Part shown: positions 8,385-16,915 of the stretch, piece by piece
Position numbering within the stretch: position 1 is the first letter of the stretch
Layout of the letters: each line of letters starts with the position of its first letter
Assembly: GCF_900114135.1 (NCBI RefSeq)
Contig: NZ_FORY01000008.1
Span: 62,001 to 126,000 of the forward strand
Direction: 5' to 3'
Length of the DNA: 64,000 nt
From: Celeribacter halophilus
Lineage (GTDB): Bacteria > Pseudomonadota > Alphaproteobacteria > Rhodobacterales > Rhodobacteraceae
Notes under the pieces: model-generated
Seen by the model: only the letters and a program-made list of their open reading frames with translations
Told to the model about the DNA's origin: nothing
The model's database searches: none
Translations under genes and position numbers: made by a program

Positions 8385-8978
8385 ATGTCCGATCCGGCCA
8401 GTTCCATCCCGTCTTCTGCCACACCCTATTCCGTCTGCGTCTATTGCGGCTCGCGTCCGGGCCATAAGGACAGTTATGAAGCCGCGGCTATCGAGACCGG
8501 CACGGCGATTGCGCAGGAAGGCTGGCGGCTGGTCTATGGCGCGGGGGATGTCGGGCTGATGGGCGCTGTGGCGCGTGCGGCGCAAAAGTCTGGTGCGGAG
8601 ACTTTTGGTGTGATCCCTGTGCATCTTTTGCCCAAGGAGCTCGGCAAGCGCGACCTGACGCATTTCATCATCACCGAGACCATGCACGAGCGCAAAAAGG
8701 TGATGTTCATGAATTCCGACGCCATCGTGGTACTGCCCGGTGGCGCGGGATCGCTCGACGAGTTTTTCGAAGTGCTGACGTGGAAGCAGATCGGGCTGCA
8801 TGACAAGCCTATTTTCCTGCTGTCCACGGAGGGCTACTGGAAACCGCTGGAGGCGCTGATCGACCATGTGATTGACGAAGGTTTCGCGCCCCTGTCCACG
8901 TCGAGCTATTTTGAAACAGTCGAGACGGTGGAAGAACTTGTCGAGCGTCTGCGCAGCCTGCGTGCGGCGCGTTCCTGA
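8385..8978 (+). CDS. LOG family protein (TIGR00730 Rossmann fold)
   Basis: A 197-residue protein of the LOG/lysine-decarboxylase-like family, known from LONELY GUY enzymes to hydrolyse nucleoside 5'-monophosphates to free base and ribose phosphate. It shows VCVYCGSRPG near the N-terminus, a GAGDVGLMG nucleotide loop, the paired catalytic segment MHERK, and PGGAGSLDE, a Ser-for-Thr version of the usual PGGxGTxxE. The ATG at 8385 begins the family homology; the open frame extends 96 codons further upstream without similarity. Its 3' end overlaps the convergent rarD by 73 bases. Whether it makes cytokinin-like bases or only salvages nucleotides is not known. Confidence 0.87.
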   Translation: MSDPASSIPSSATPYSVCVYCGSRPGHKDSYEAAAIETGTAIAQEGWRLVYGAGDVGLMGAVARAAQKSGAETFGVIPVHLLPKELGKRDLTHFIITETMHERKKVMFMNSDAIVVLPGGAGSLDEFFEVLTWKQIGLHDKPIFLLSTEGYWKPLEALIDHVIDEGFAPLSTSSYFETVETVEELVERLRSLRAARS

Positions 8979-9856
8979 CGCAGGGCTTCGAGCGTATAAA
9001 GCACCAGTGCCGCCCAGATCAGCGGCATCGCCACCGCATGCCAGTGGGTAAAGGGTTCGGCAAAGACCAACACGGCCAGCAGGAATTGCAGGGTCGAATT
9101 CCAGTATTGCCCCATCCCCACCACGGTATAGGTCAAACGGCGCGCGGCGGCGGCAAAGAAGATCAGCGGACCGCCCGTGAAGGCGCCGGAGAGCAGCAAT
9201 AGAAAACTGTCTGTCAGATCGCGACCAAAGACACCGGCGGCCTGCTCCTCTGATCCGCCCCAGCCCCATAGCGCCGCCCCCACAAGGTAGATCAGCGCGA
9301 GAGGCGCGAGAAAGGCGACTTCTGCGGTCACGGAGATCACCGGCCCCGCATCCAGCGATTTTTTGATCGCGCCATAGGCGGAGAAGGTCAGAGCCAGCAC
9401 CAGCGCCACCCACGGCGGCGCGCCGAGACCGACGCCCAGCACCACAACCGCCAGAGCAGCCAAGGCCAGCGCGGGGTATTGCAGACCTCTGAGCGGTTCC
9501 TTGAAGACCACCAGACCGATCAGTGTCGCCACAAGCGGGAAGATGTAATAGCCGAAGGCCGCTTCCAGCGCCTGTCCGGCCTGCACCGCATAGATGAACA
9601 CGCCCCAGTTGATGCTGATGAGAAAGGCCGCAGGCATGACTTTTTTCAGCCGCGCCCCACTCAAAAGCGCACGCAATTCTCCGAGACGGCCCTGAAGCAG
9701 AATCCAGAGGCCGAACAGAACAAAGGTCCAGAGCGTGCGGTGGGCCAGAACCTCCATCGCGGGCACATGGTCCATCGCCTTGTAATAAAGTGGCAGCAGG
9801 CCCCAGGATGTCTGGACAATCAGGAGGGCGACGAGGCCCTTTTGCGTTTCAGTCAT
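8906..9856 (-). CDS. rarD: EamA family transporter RarD
   Basis: A 316-residue inner-membrane protein with ten hydrophobic segments, two EamA repeats of five helices each. It opens with ETQKGLVALLIVQTSWGLLPLYYKA, whose start (ETQKG) and the later motifs FGYYIFPL and GMGQYWNST match the RarD branch of drug/metabolite exporters; the substrate is unknown. The ATG at 9856 is chosen because an upstream extension to 9910 has no family similarity. The last 24 residues, a basic and Ser-rich tail (RRLRRRSTSSSTVSTVSK), are read from DNA that encodes the end of the LOG protein on the other strand, so this tail looks overprinted. Confidence 0.88.
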   Translation of the reverse strand: MTETQKGLVALLIVQTSWGLLPLYYKAMDHVPAMEVLAHRTLWTFVLFGLWILLQGRLGELRALLSGARLKKVMPAAFLISINWGVFIYAVQAGQALEAAFGYYIFPLVATLIGLVVFKEPLRGLQYPALALAALAVVVLGVGLGAPPWVALVLALTFSAYGAIKKSLDAGPVISVTAEVAFLAPLALIYLVGAALWGWGGSEEQAAGVFGRDLTDSFLLLLSGAFTGGPLIFFAAAARRLTYTVVGMGQYWNSTLQFLLAVLVFAEPFTHWHAVAMPLIWAALVLYTLEALRQERAARRLRRRSTSSSTVSTVSK

Positions 9857-9947
9857 GCGGTGACAAAGCGCGATTTCACGCGGCTTTGACAAGATGTGAA
9901 AATCGCACAAGGGGGCGGCTTGAAACGTCTAAGAGAGAACGGCGGGA

Positions 9948-10829
9948 TCAGGTTGCGGGCCCGCAGAGCGTGACCACGGTGATCTCGGGCGGCATGTTGA
10001 ACCGGACGGGCAATTCGGAACAGCCGATGCCACCGGAGACAATCATCACGCGCCCGTCAGCCTCGTAACGGCCATAGGAAAACACCTCGTTCTCCGCCGC
10101 CATAATGACGGGAGAACGGTTGCCGATGCGGATTTGTCCGCCGTGGGTATGGCCCGACAGCGTCAGGATGCAGTTTGCGGGCACATGGGGGAACAGATCC
10201 GGCTCATGGGCCAGAAGCACACAGGGGGCATCGTCCGTGACATGCCGCATGGCCTGCTCCAGATCGTCGAACCCCTCGCCTTCCGGTCCCTCGTCCAGCG
10301 GGCGCTGGTCGGCCAGTCCTACGATCCAGACCGCCTGCCCGCCGTCCAGTTCGATTTTCTCCGCTTCGTTGTCCAGAAGCGGCATGTCATGATCCCGAAG
10401 CGCGATCTGGGCTTCGCAAGGTGTGTGGGCCTTGGCGGCTTCCATATCCTGCCACCAGTCATGATTGCCCAACACAGAGAAGGTGCCGTATTTGCCCTTG
10501 AACGGTTTCAGCGCGCCGATGATGTCATGTTTGGACATCTTGCCCCAAGTGAAACGATGGGCGGCGTAGAAATCACCAAGAACCACCGCAAGCTCGGGCG
10601 AGAGCGCATTGGCTTTGCGCACGATCCGGCGCACACGCGAAAGCGGAATTTGCGGTGCACCGGCGTGAAGATCGGAGATTATGACAATCTTCAGCGGCGG
10701 ACGGTTGCCCCATTCCGGATGACGCACTTCATAGCGTTTGACGCGCAAACGCCATGCCGGCTCGATCCAGAAGGCATAAAAAAGGGCCAGGAGCAAAGCT
10801 CCCAGCCCGATAGAGATGAGATATCCCAT
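9948..10829 (-). CDS. Membrane-anchored metallophosphoesterase (YkuE/calcineurin-like)
   Basis: A 293-residue protein with an N-terminal hydrophobic segment (about 3-22) followed by a calcineurin-like phosphoesterase domain. All metal-site motifs are visible in order: SDLHAG, GDFYAAH, GNHDWW, AHEP and SGHTHGGQ, so a dimetal active site is expected. Such membrane-facing members have been linked to UDP-diacylglucosamine or other lipid phosphoesters, but here the substrate is open. The ATG at 10829 lacks a strong ribosome binding site; a GTG two codons upstream is an alternative. The sodB stop is 11 bases upstream, suggesting read-through from sodB. Confidence 0.85.
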   Translation of the reverse strand: MGYLISIGLGALLLALFYAFWIEPAWRLRVKRYEVRHPEWGNRPPLKIVIISDLHAGAPQIPLSRVRRIVRKANALSPELAVVLGDFYAAHRFTWGKMSKHDIIGALKPFKGKYGTFSVLGNHDWWQDMEAAKAHTPCEAQIALRDHDMPLLDNEAEKIELDGGQAVWIVGLADQRPLDEGPEGEGFDDLEQAMRHVTDDAPCVLLAHEPDLFPHVPANCILTLSGHTHGGQIRIGNRSPVIMAAENEVFSYGRYEADGRVMIVSGGIGCSELPVRFNMPPEITVVTLCGPAT

Positions 10830-10840
10830 CTGCACCGCGA

Positions 10841-11443
10841 TCACATGCGCGATGCAACATTTTCCCAGTTCACCAGCTTGTCGAGGAAGTTCGACAGGTA
10901 AACGGGACGTTTGTTGCGGAAGTCGATGTAGTAGGAATGTTCCCAAACGTCACAGCCCAGAAGCGCGGTCTGACCGAAGCACAGCGGGTTCACGCCGTTT
11001 TCGGTTTTCGTCACTTTGAGCGCACCGTCGGTGTCTTTCACAAGCCATGCCCAGCCGGAGCCGAACTGGCCAGCGCCTGCGGCGGCGAATTCTTCTTTGA
11101 ACTTGTCGACGGAGCCGAAAGATTCAACCAGAGCTTTTTCCAGCTCGCCCGGCATTTTCTTGTCTTCGCCCGGAGCCATCATTTCCCAGAACTGGGTGTG
11201 GTTCCAGTGTTGCGACGCATTGTTGAAGATGCCGTTTTGCGCAACCGCGCCCGCAACGTAGGTGCCTTTGATGACCTCTTCGACCGACTTGCCTTCCCAC
11301 TCGGTGCCGGCGATCAGCTTGTTGCCGGTCGTGACATAGGCGTTGTGGTGCAGGTCGTGGTGATACTCAAGAGTCTCTTTGGACATGCCAAGATCGGCAA
11401 GCCCATCGTGAGCATAGGGAAGATCGGGAAGTTCAAAAGCCAT
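10841..11443 (-). CDS. sodB: Superoxide dismutase, iron type
   Basis: A 200-residue cytoplasmic superoxide dismutase. The four metal ligands are His28 (EYHH), His82 (NHTQFW), Asp165 and His169 (DVWEHSYYIDF). Gln78, four residues before His82 in ASQHWNHT, is where iron enzymes carry the active-site Gln, whereas manganese enzymes have Gly there; iron use is therefore likely, although the family includes cambialistic members. GGAGG lies five bases before the ATG at 11443. It runs toward the metallophosphoesterase gene and is preceded by 362 non-coding bases that separate it from the divergent putrescine operon. Confidence 0.93.
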   Translation of the reverse strand: MAFELPDLPYAHDGLADLGMSKETLEYHHDLHHNAYVTTGNKLIAGTEWEGKSVEEVIKGTYVAGAVAQNGIFNNASQHWNHTQFWEMMAPGEDKKMPGELEKALVESFGSVDKFKEEFAAAGAGQFGSGWAWLVKDTDGALKVTKTENGVNPLCFGQTALLGCDVWEHSYYIDFRNKRPVYLSNFLDKLVNWENVASRM

Positions 11444-11805
11444 TGGGGCCTCCATATCAGAATTTGTGCGTTTCTGTCGGCATATACCTGAGGCCATGAC
11501 CGTCCGGGGTCAAGGGTGAAACACGGAATTCATTACAGAAACGGCGAAGAATGGCTCTTCTTAACGCGCGGATTTCCCTTTGTCGCCACAAACCCTGCGC
11601 CTGCCCTGAAAACACCCCGAAATCCCGCTTGGAAACGCCCCGTCAAATCACCGTCCTTGACGCTTAAATAATTTGATCATATTTCTGCAGGAGCAGTATT
11701 TTACGGATCCTTGATCTGTCCACCCTCAAAACCGACCGGACCATCAGACAGGCGCCGCCCGTGCGCGTTGCGCAGATGGTAAGCCGATAGAAAAGGACCA
11801 GACGC
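11444..11805. promoter_or_regulatory. Divergent intergenic region sodB / aminotransferase
   Basis: The 362 bases hold no convincing gene. On the plus strand TTGACG (11657-11662), a 17-base spacer and TATTTC (11680-11685) form a sigma70-like promoter about 120 bases before the aminotransferase start. A dyad around TGATCA (AAATnATTTGATCATATTT) overlaps its -10 and could be an operator. AAAGGAC precedes the start codon. Nothing specific is recognised for the sodB side. Confidence 0.45.
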
Positions 11806-13188
11806 ATGAGCGACAACCACCTGCCCACCGCAGAGCTTCAGGCGCTTGACGCCGCCCATCACATGCACCCTTTCACGGATGGTTACGAACTGGCACAAAA
11901 AGGTGCGCGTATCATCACCAAGGCCAATGGCGTCTGGCTCACCGACAGCGAGGGAGAGGAAATTCTCGACGCAATGGCGGGCCTCTGGTGCGTCAATATC
12001 GGCTACGGGCGCGAGGAACTGGCCGAGGTGGCTGCGCGTCAGATGAAGCAGCTGCCCTATTACAACACCTTCTTCCAGACCTCCCATGTGCCTGCGATCA
12101 TGCTGGCCAAGAAACTGGCCGAGCTTGCGCCGGGGGATCTGAACCATGTGTTCTTTAATGGCTCCGGCTCGGATTCCAACGACACCAATCTGCGCATGGT
12201 GCGTCATTACTGGGCGCTCAAGGGCCAGCCGGAGCGGTTCAATGTGATTGCACGCTGGAACGGCTATCACGGCTCGACCATGGGCAGCGGCTCTCTGGGC
12301 GGGATGCGCGGCATTCATGCCCAAGGCGGCTTGCCGATCCCCGGCATCCATCACATCGACCAGCCTGACTGGTGGTCCGAAGGCGGCGAGATGAGTCCCG
12401 AAGACTTCGGCCTGCAACGGGCGCAGGAGCTTGAAAAGAAGATCCTCGAACTCGGCCCCGAAACCGTGGCCGCCTTTATCGCGGAACCGGTTCAGGGCGC
12501 GGGCGGCGTGATCGTGCCGCCGGAAACCTACTGGCCGGAAATCCAACGCATCGTGGATAAATACGACATTCTCATGATTGTGGACGAGGTGATCACCGGT
12601 TTTGGCCGCACGGGCAACTGGTTCGGTTGTGAGACTATGGGCATCACGCCTTACATCATGACCTGTGCCAAGGGCATCACCTCCGGCTATATCCCGCTTG
12701 GCGCATCTCTTGTCTCCGACAGGATCGCCGAGGTGATCAACGGCAGCGAGTTTGCCCACGGCTACACCTATGCGGGCCATCCGGTGGCCTGTGCCGTGGC
12801 GCTCGAAAACATCCGCCTGCTCGAAGAAGAGGGCATTGTCGAACGCGCAGGCAAGGAGATCGCCCCCTATCTCAAAGCAAAATGGGAAGCCCTCACCGAT
12901 CACCCGCTTGTGGGCGAGGCCAAGATCGTCGGGCTCATGGGCTCCATTGCCCTGACGCCGGACAAGGCCAGCCGCGCGCCGTTCAAGGCCCCTGCGGGCA
13001 GCGTGGGTGTGATCTGTCGCGAGCGGTGCTTTGCCAACAATCTGGTGATGCGCCATGTGGGCGATCGCATGGTGATCTCCCCGCCGCTGACCATCACCAA
13101 AGCAGAGGTGGACATGTTGATCGAACGGGCACGCACATCGCTTGACGAGACTTTCGAGCGGATCAAGGCGGAGGGGCTATACGCCTGA
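11806..13188 (+). CDS. spuC: Class III aminotransferase, putrescine-pyruvate (SpuC) type
   Basis: A 460-residue fold-type I PLP enzyme. The PLP lysine is Lys289 (CAKGITSGYIPLGA), and family segments HPFTD, GLWCVNIGYGREEL, NGSGSDSNDTNLRMVRHYW and AEPVQGAGGVIVPPETYWP are all present. The sequence resembles SpuC, which moves the amino group of putrescine to pyruvate, giving 4-aminobutanal and alanine; close relatives act on other omega-amines. It is the first gene of a three-gene operon with an FAD oxidase (8 bases downstream) and an aldehyde dehydrogenase, with a GntR gene at the end. This neighbourhood supports polyamine use; the exact amine donor is inferred. Confidence 0.85.
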   Translation: MSDNHLPTAELQALDAAHHMHPFTDGYELAQKGARIITKANGVWLTDSEGEEILDAMAGLWCVNIGYGREELAEVAARQMKQLPYYNTFFQTSHVPAIMLAKKLAELAPGDLNHVFFNGSGSDSNDTNLRMVRHYWALKGQPERFNVIARWNGYHGSTMGSGSLGGMRGIHAQGGLPIPGIHHIDQPDWWSEGGEMSPEDFGLQRAQELEKKILELGPETVAAFIAEPVQGAGGVIVPPETYWPEIQRIVDKYDILMIVDEVITGFGRTGNWFGCETMGITPYIMTCAKGITSGYIPLGASLVSDRIAEVINGSEFAHGYTYAGHPVACAVALENIRLLEEEGIVERAGKEIAPYLKAKWEALTDHPLVGEAKIVGLMGSIALTPDKASRAPFKAPAGSVGVICRERCFANNLVMRHVGDRMVISPPLTITKAEVDMLIERARTSLDETFERIKAEGLYA

Positions 13189-13196
13189 GTTCCGGC

Positions 13197-14498
13197 ATGG
13201 ACATCCTGACCATCAACGACCGGCCCGGTGAACACGCCCCGTCATGGTATGCGGCCACGGCAGAGGCCCCCGGCCCCTATCCGGTCGCAACCGGCGCGGT
13301 AAAGGCCGATGTCTGTGTCGTGGGTGGCGGCTATGCGGGTCTGTCCACGGCGCTGCATCTGGCGCGACGCGGGCTGGACGTGGTGCTGCTGGAAGCCTCG
13401 CGCATCGGTTCGGGCGCGTCAGGGCGCAATGGCGGTCAGGTCTCTATGGGACAGCGGCTGGAACAGGGCGATCTCGAAGAACAGCTTGGTCCGGATCAGG
13501 CGCGTGTGCTTTGGGATATGGGTGCGCAGGCCGTGGATCTGGTCAAGACGCTGCTGCGCGAGAGCGGCGATGACTGCGACTGGCGCGACGGGGTGATCCA
13601 CGCCAATCACCGCGCACGGTTCTCTGACGAGTCCAAAGCCCATGTCGCGCATATGCACAGGGTCTATGGCTATGACAAAATCCGCTATCTCGACCGTGAC
13701 GCGGTGCGCTATGAGACCGGCTCGGAAGATTACCACTCCGGCACGCTGGATATGGGATCAGGCCACCTGCACCCGCTGCGCTACGCCTTCGCCATCGCGC
13801 GACTGGCCGAGGGTGCAGGGGCACGGCTCCATGAGATGTCGCGGGTCACACGCATCGAGACCACGGGCAAACCGCGCATCCATACCGACAAGGCCGTGAT
13901 CGAGGCGGATCATCTGGTCATGGCGCTCAATGGCTATCACAACAACATGACCCCCGATGTGGCGCGTCATGTGATGCCGATCAACAATTTCATCGCCGTG
14001 ACAGAGCCCCTGCCCGCTGACCTCGCCGCCAAGCTGACGCCCAACCGTCACGCCGTGGCGGATTCGCGCTTTGTCATCAATTACTTCCGCATGTCTCCCG
14101 ACAACCGGATGATTTTCGGCGGCGGGGAAAGCTACGGCTACAAATTCCCCTCCGACTTGCGCGCCAAGGTGCGCGGGCCGATGTCGGGGGTCTATCCCGA
14201 ATTGAAAGACATCACACTCGATTACGCATGGGGCGGCACGCTGGGCATCACCATGTCGCGGCTGCCGCATTTCACACGGCTCGGCCCTGCGGCCATGTCC
14301 GTCTCCGGCTTTTCCGGTCAAGGGGTCGCGCTGGCCACGCTGGCCGGACAGATTGCCGCCGAGACGGTGGAAGGACAGGCGGCACGGTTCGACCTGTTCC
14401 GGTCCCTGCCCGCCCCGCGCTTTCCCGGCGGACCACGGCTGCGCACACCGCTTCTGGCGGCGGCGATGACGTGGTATGCTCTCAGAGATAAATTTTAA
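13197..14498 (+). CDS. puuB: FAD-dependent oxidoreductase, gamma-glutamylputrescine oxidase type
   Basis: A 433-residue DAO-family flavoenzyme. An FAD-binding loop VVGGGYAGLSTALHLARRG lies at about residues 36-54 and SGRNGGQV follows at about 78; WGGTLGITMSRLPHF and SGFSGQGVALATLAGQ near the C-terminus complete the cofactor site. It matches PuuB-type oxidases, which oxidise gamma-glutamylputrescine to an aldehyde with release of ammonia and H2O2. It follows the aminotransferase by 8 bases and precedes an aldehyde dehydrogenase by 17. No glutamylputrescine synthetase (PuuA) or hydrolase (PuuD) is in the window, so the real substrate could be another secondary amine. Confidence 0.82.
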   Translation: MDILTINDRPGEHAPSWYAATAEAPGPYPVATGAVKADVCVVGGGYAGLSTALHLARRGLDVVLLEASRIGSGASGRNGGQVSMGQRLEQGDLEEQLGPDQARVLWDMGAQAVDLVKTLLRESGDDCDWRDGVIHANHRARFSDESKAHVAHMHRVYGYDKIRYLDRDAVRYETGSEDYHSGTLDMGSGHLHPLRYAFAIARLAEGAGARLHEMSRVTRIETTGKPRIHTDKAVIEADHLVMALNGYHNNMTPDVARHVMPINNFIAVTEPLPADLAAKLTPNRHAVADSRFVINYFRMSPDNRMIFGGGESYGYKFPSDLRAKVRGPMSGVYPELKDITLDYAWGGTLGITMSRLPHFTRLGPAAMSVSGFSGQGVALATLAGQIAAETVEGQAARFDLFRSLPAPRFPGGPRLRTPLLAAAMTWYALRDKF

Positions 14499-14515
14499 CA
14501 CAGGATGAGGCGACA

Positions 14516-15955
14516 ATGACGGAGTTGAAAACCGACCGGTTCTATATCAACGGAGATTGGGTTGCGTCTCAGGGCGGGACCATGATGGAGGTCATCAACC
14601 CCGCCACGGAGGAAGTCTTTGCCGAGGTGGCAATGGGCACAGCGGCCGATGTGGACGCCGCGGTTCAGGCCGCGAAAGCCGCCTTTCCGTCCTTTTCCAA
14701 AACCACGAAAGCCGAGCGGCTCGACCTGCTGGGCGCGATCCGCGAGGTCTATCAGAAGCGCTACGACGAAATGTCGATGCTGATCACCGAGGAAATGGGC
14801 GCGCCGATTTCGCTCTCCGACCGCGCACAGGCGGCAGTGGGCATCGGTCATCTCGACGGGGTGGTCAAGGCGCTTGAATCCTTCGACTTCGAACACCGCA
14901 ACGCGCCGAGTGATCTGATCCTGCATGAGCCTATTGGCGTGTGCGGCTTCATCACGCCGTGGAACTGGCCGATCAACCAGATCGCGCTGAAGGTCATTCC
15001 GGCGCTGGCGGCGGGCTGCACGATGGTGTTGAAACCCTCGGAACTCACACCAATGAACGCGCTGCTCTATGCCGAAATCCTGCATGAGGCGGGGGTGCCG
15101 AAAGGTGTGTTCAACCTCGTCAACGGCGACGGGACGACCGTGGGCGCTGCGATCTCCGCGCATCCCGATGTGGCGATGGTCTCCTTCACAGGATCGACCC
15201 GCGCAGGCGTGGAGATTTCCAAAGCCGCCGCCCCGACCATCAAACGCGTGACGCTGGAACTCGGGGGCAAGTCTCCCAACATCCTGCTCGACGATTGCGA
15301 TTTCGAGGAGGCGGTAAAACGCGGCGTGCGTCATTGCTTCCAGAACACCGGCCAAAGCTGTAACGCGCCGACACGGATGCTGGTCCCGCAAAGCCATTAC
15401 GAGACGGCTATGGAGATTGCCAAAGACGTGGCCGAGAGCACCAAGGTCGATCTGCCCACGCAAACGGGCAATCACATCGGCCCACTGGTTTCACAGATGC
15501 AATACGACCGCGTGCAAAGTCTCATTCAGGCCGGCATCGAAGAAGGCGCACGGCTGATTGCGGGTGGTCCGGGGCGGCCCGAAGGATTCAACCGTGGCTA
15601 TTTCGTCCGCCCGACCGTGTTCGGAGATGTGCGCAATGACATGCGCATCGCGCAGGAGGAAGTCTTCGGCCCTGTTCTGGTGATGATCGCCTATGAGGAC
15701 GAGGCGGATGCGATCCGGATCGCCAATGACACGCCCTACGGGTTGGCAGCCTATATCCAGACAGGCGCAAGCGCGGACAGTCAGACGCGCGGTTTGGCGA
15801 TGGCGCGGGAAATTCGCGCGGGCATGGTGCATCTGAACGGCTCGGATATTTCCTACGGCTCACCTTTCGGCGGCTACAAACTCTCGGGAAATGGTCGCGA
15901 AGGCGGCGTTTACGGCATTGAAGATTTCTGTGAAATCAAAGCCATATCGACCTAA
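14516..15955 (+). CDS. NAD(P)+-dependent aldehyde dehydrogenase
   Basis: A 479-residue aldehyde dehydrogenase. The general base is Glu248 (TLELGGKSPN) and the nucleophile Cys282 (NTGQSCNAPTRM); the cofactor-binding TPWNWPINQ and KPSELTP and the FTGSTRAG turn are intact. With the two preceding genes it would oxidise the aldehyde formed from putrescine (4-aminobutanal or its glutamyl form) to the acid. It starts 17 bases after the oxidase with GAGG as binding site and stops 2 bases from the convergent GntR gene, so transcripts of the two must run into each other. The substrate is inferred from context only. Confidence 0.88.
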   Translation: MTELKTDRFYINGDWVASQGGTMMEVINPATEEVFAEVAMGTAADVDAAVQAAKAAFPSFSKTTKAERLDLLGAIREVYQKRYDEMSMLITEEMGAPISLSDRAQAAVGIGHLDGVVKALESFDFEHRNAPSDLILHEPIGVCGFITPWNWPINQIALKVIPALAAGCTMVLKPSELTPMNALLYAEILHEAGVPKGVFNLVNGDGTTVGAAISAHPDVAMVSFTGSTRAGVEISKAAAPTIKRVTLELGGKSPNILLDDCDFEEAVKRGVRHCFQNTGQSCNAPTRMLVPQSHYETAMEIAKDVAESTKVDLPTQTGNHIGPLVSQMQYDRVQSLIQAGIEEGARLIAGGPGRPEGFNRGYFVRPTVFGDVRNDMRIAQEEVFGPVLVMIAYEDEADAIRIANDTPYGLAAYIQTGASADSQTRGLAMAREIRAGMVHLNGSDISYGSPFGGYKLSGNGREGGVYGIEDFCEIKAIST

Positions 15956-15957
15956 TC

Positions 15958-16623
15958 TCACGTAGCATCTGCGCTTTCGGCCACGATAGCGCGGATGTTT
16001 TCCATCCCTTGCAGAATATCACGCCGGATTGCCTCGCCCACGGCCTCTGTATCCCCGTCCCGCAGGGCCTGGATGGCGACCTGATGCATGTCCGGCAGGT
16101 TTTGCGAGCCGAACCGCGTGCACATCACTCGCAGCGCAGGACCGGAGCGCAGCCACAGCGAGTCCACCATAGGGCCGATCACCTCCGTGCGTGCGGCCTT
16201 GTAGAGCATCATATGAAACCGGTGGTTGTGGATCATATAGCCACGCATATCGCCCATACGCATGGCCTCATCGATCTCGCGGTCCACCAGCGTGAGCGCG
16301 GCGATGGCGCCCTCGTCCATCTGAGCCGCCCCGCGCCGTGCCAGTTCCGGCTCCAGAGCCAGACGGGCAAAGATCAACTCGTCCACCTCGGACAGGCTCA
16401 ACACGGGCACGGTCACCCGACGGTTGCCATGAAACACCAAAGCGCCTTCGGAAGTCAGTCGCCGGATCGCCTCGCGCACGGGGGTCATGCCCGCATCCAG
16501 ACGGTCCGTCAGCCCCTGAATCGTCACCGGTTCCCCCGGCACCAGATCGCCGGAGAGGATCAATTCCCTGATCCCGCGATAGGTGCGCAGATGTGCGGGT
16601 TCCTTGGTGAGAATGGCAGTCAT
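15958..16623 (-). CDS. GntR family regulator, FCD subfamily
   Basis: A 221-residue transcription factor with an N-terminal winged helix (about 12-78; GMTPVREAIRRLTSEGAL is the recognition helix region) and an all-alpha FCD effector domain (about 85-205) with the conserved acidic/histidine pattern around HNHRFHMMLYKA and the final histidine region. FCD members usually bind small carboxylates or amino acids and repress catabolic genes. Its stop lies 2 bases from the aldehyde dehydrogenase stop, so it probably controls the putrescine operon. An alternative ATG at 16668 would add 15 residues without family support. Confidence 0.85.
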   Translation of the reverse strand: MTAILTKEPAHLRTYRGIRELILSGDLVPGEPVTIQGLTDRLDAGMTPVREAIRRLTSEGALVFHGNRRVTVPVLSLSEVDELIFARLALEPELARRGAAQMDEGAIAALTLVDREIDEAMRMGDMRGYMIHNHRFHMMLYKAARTEVIGPMVDSLWLRSGPALRVMCTRFGSQNLPDMHQVAIQALRDGDTEAVGEAIRRDILQGMENIRAIVAESADAT

Positions 16624-16835
16624 GATGTCCGGACCTCGTGAAATTTGCTCAAATGAAAACCTGTGCATTGACCTCTATACATGAGTTGAGTGCGAAAGGC
16701 CCGCCTCGTCAATGCTTTGCAGAGCGTTTCTCGAAAACCCGCGATCACTTGCCAGTGCGCAACGCCTGTATTCGGCCTGTATCGGGTTTATATCGCCCTG
16801 TTCTTTCCGACCGTCGAGCAGTTCCGCGCAGAAAT

Positions 16836-16876
16836 ACGAAAAAATGCGTCAAACCAGAACGATTTGACGCATTTCT
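16836..16876 (-). terminator. Rho-independent terminator of the pst-phoU-phoB operon
   Basis: A perfect 12-bp inverted repeat, AAATGCGTCAAA (16842-16853) and TTTGACGCATTT (16863-16874), with a 9-base loop. On the minus strand it is followed by a run of T residues (TTTTTTCG). It lies 40 bases after the phoB stop and also keeps pho transcripts out of the GntR gene downstream. Confidence 0.85.
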
Positions 16877-16915
16877 CATCTGTTTTGTCAGGTTGGAAAA
16901 CCTCTACGCGAGGAA

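Noticed and set aside
8211-9413. 400-codon minus-strand frame across the LOG and rarD genes
   Set aside because: It is out of frame with rarD and antisense to the LOG gene; both real genes have clear family motifs.
11701-13056. 451-codon frame opposite the aminotransferase gene
   Set aside because: Shadow of a GC-rich gene; His/Gly/Asp-rich product without family features, while the plus-strand enzyme is complete with PLP lysine.
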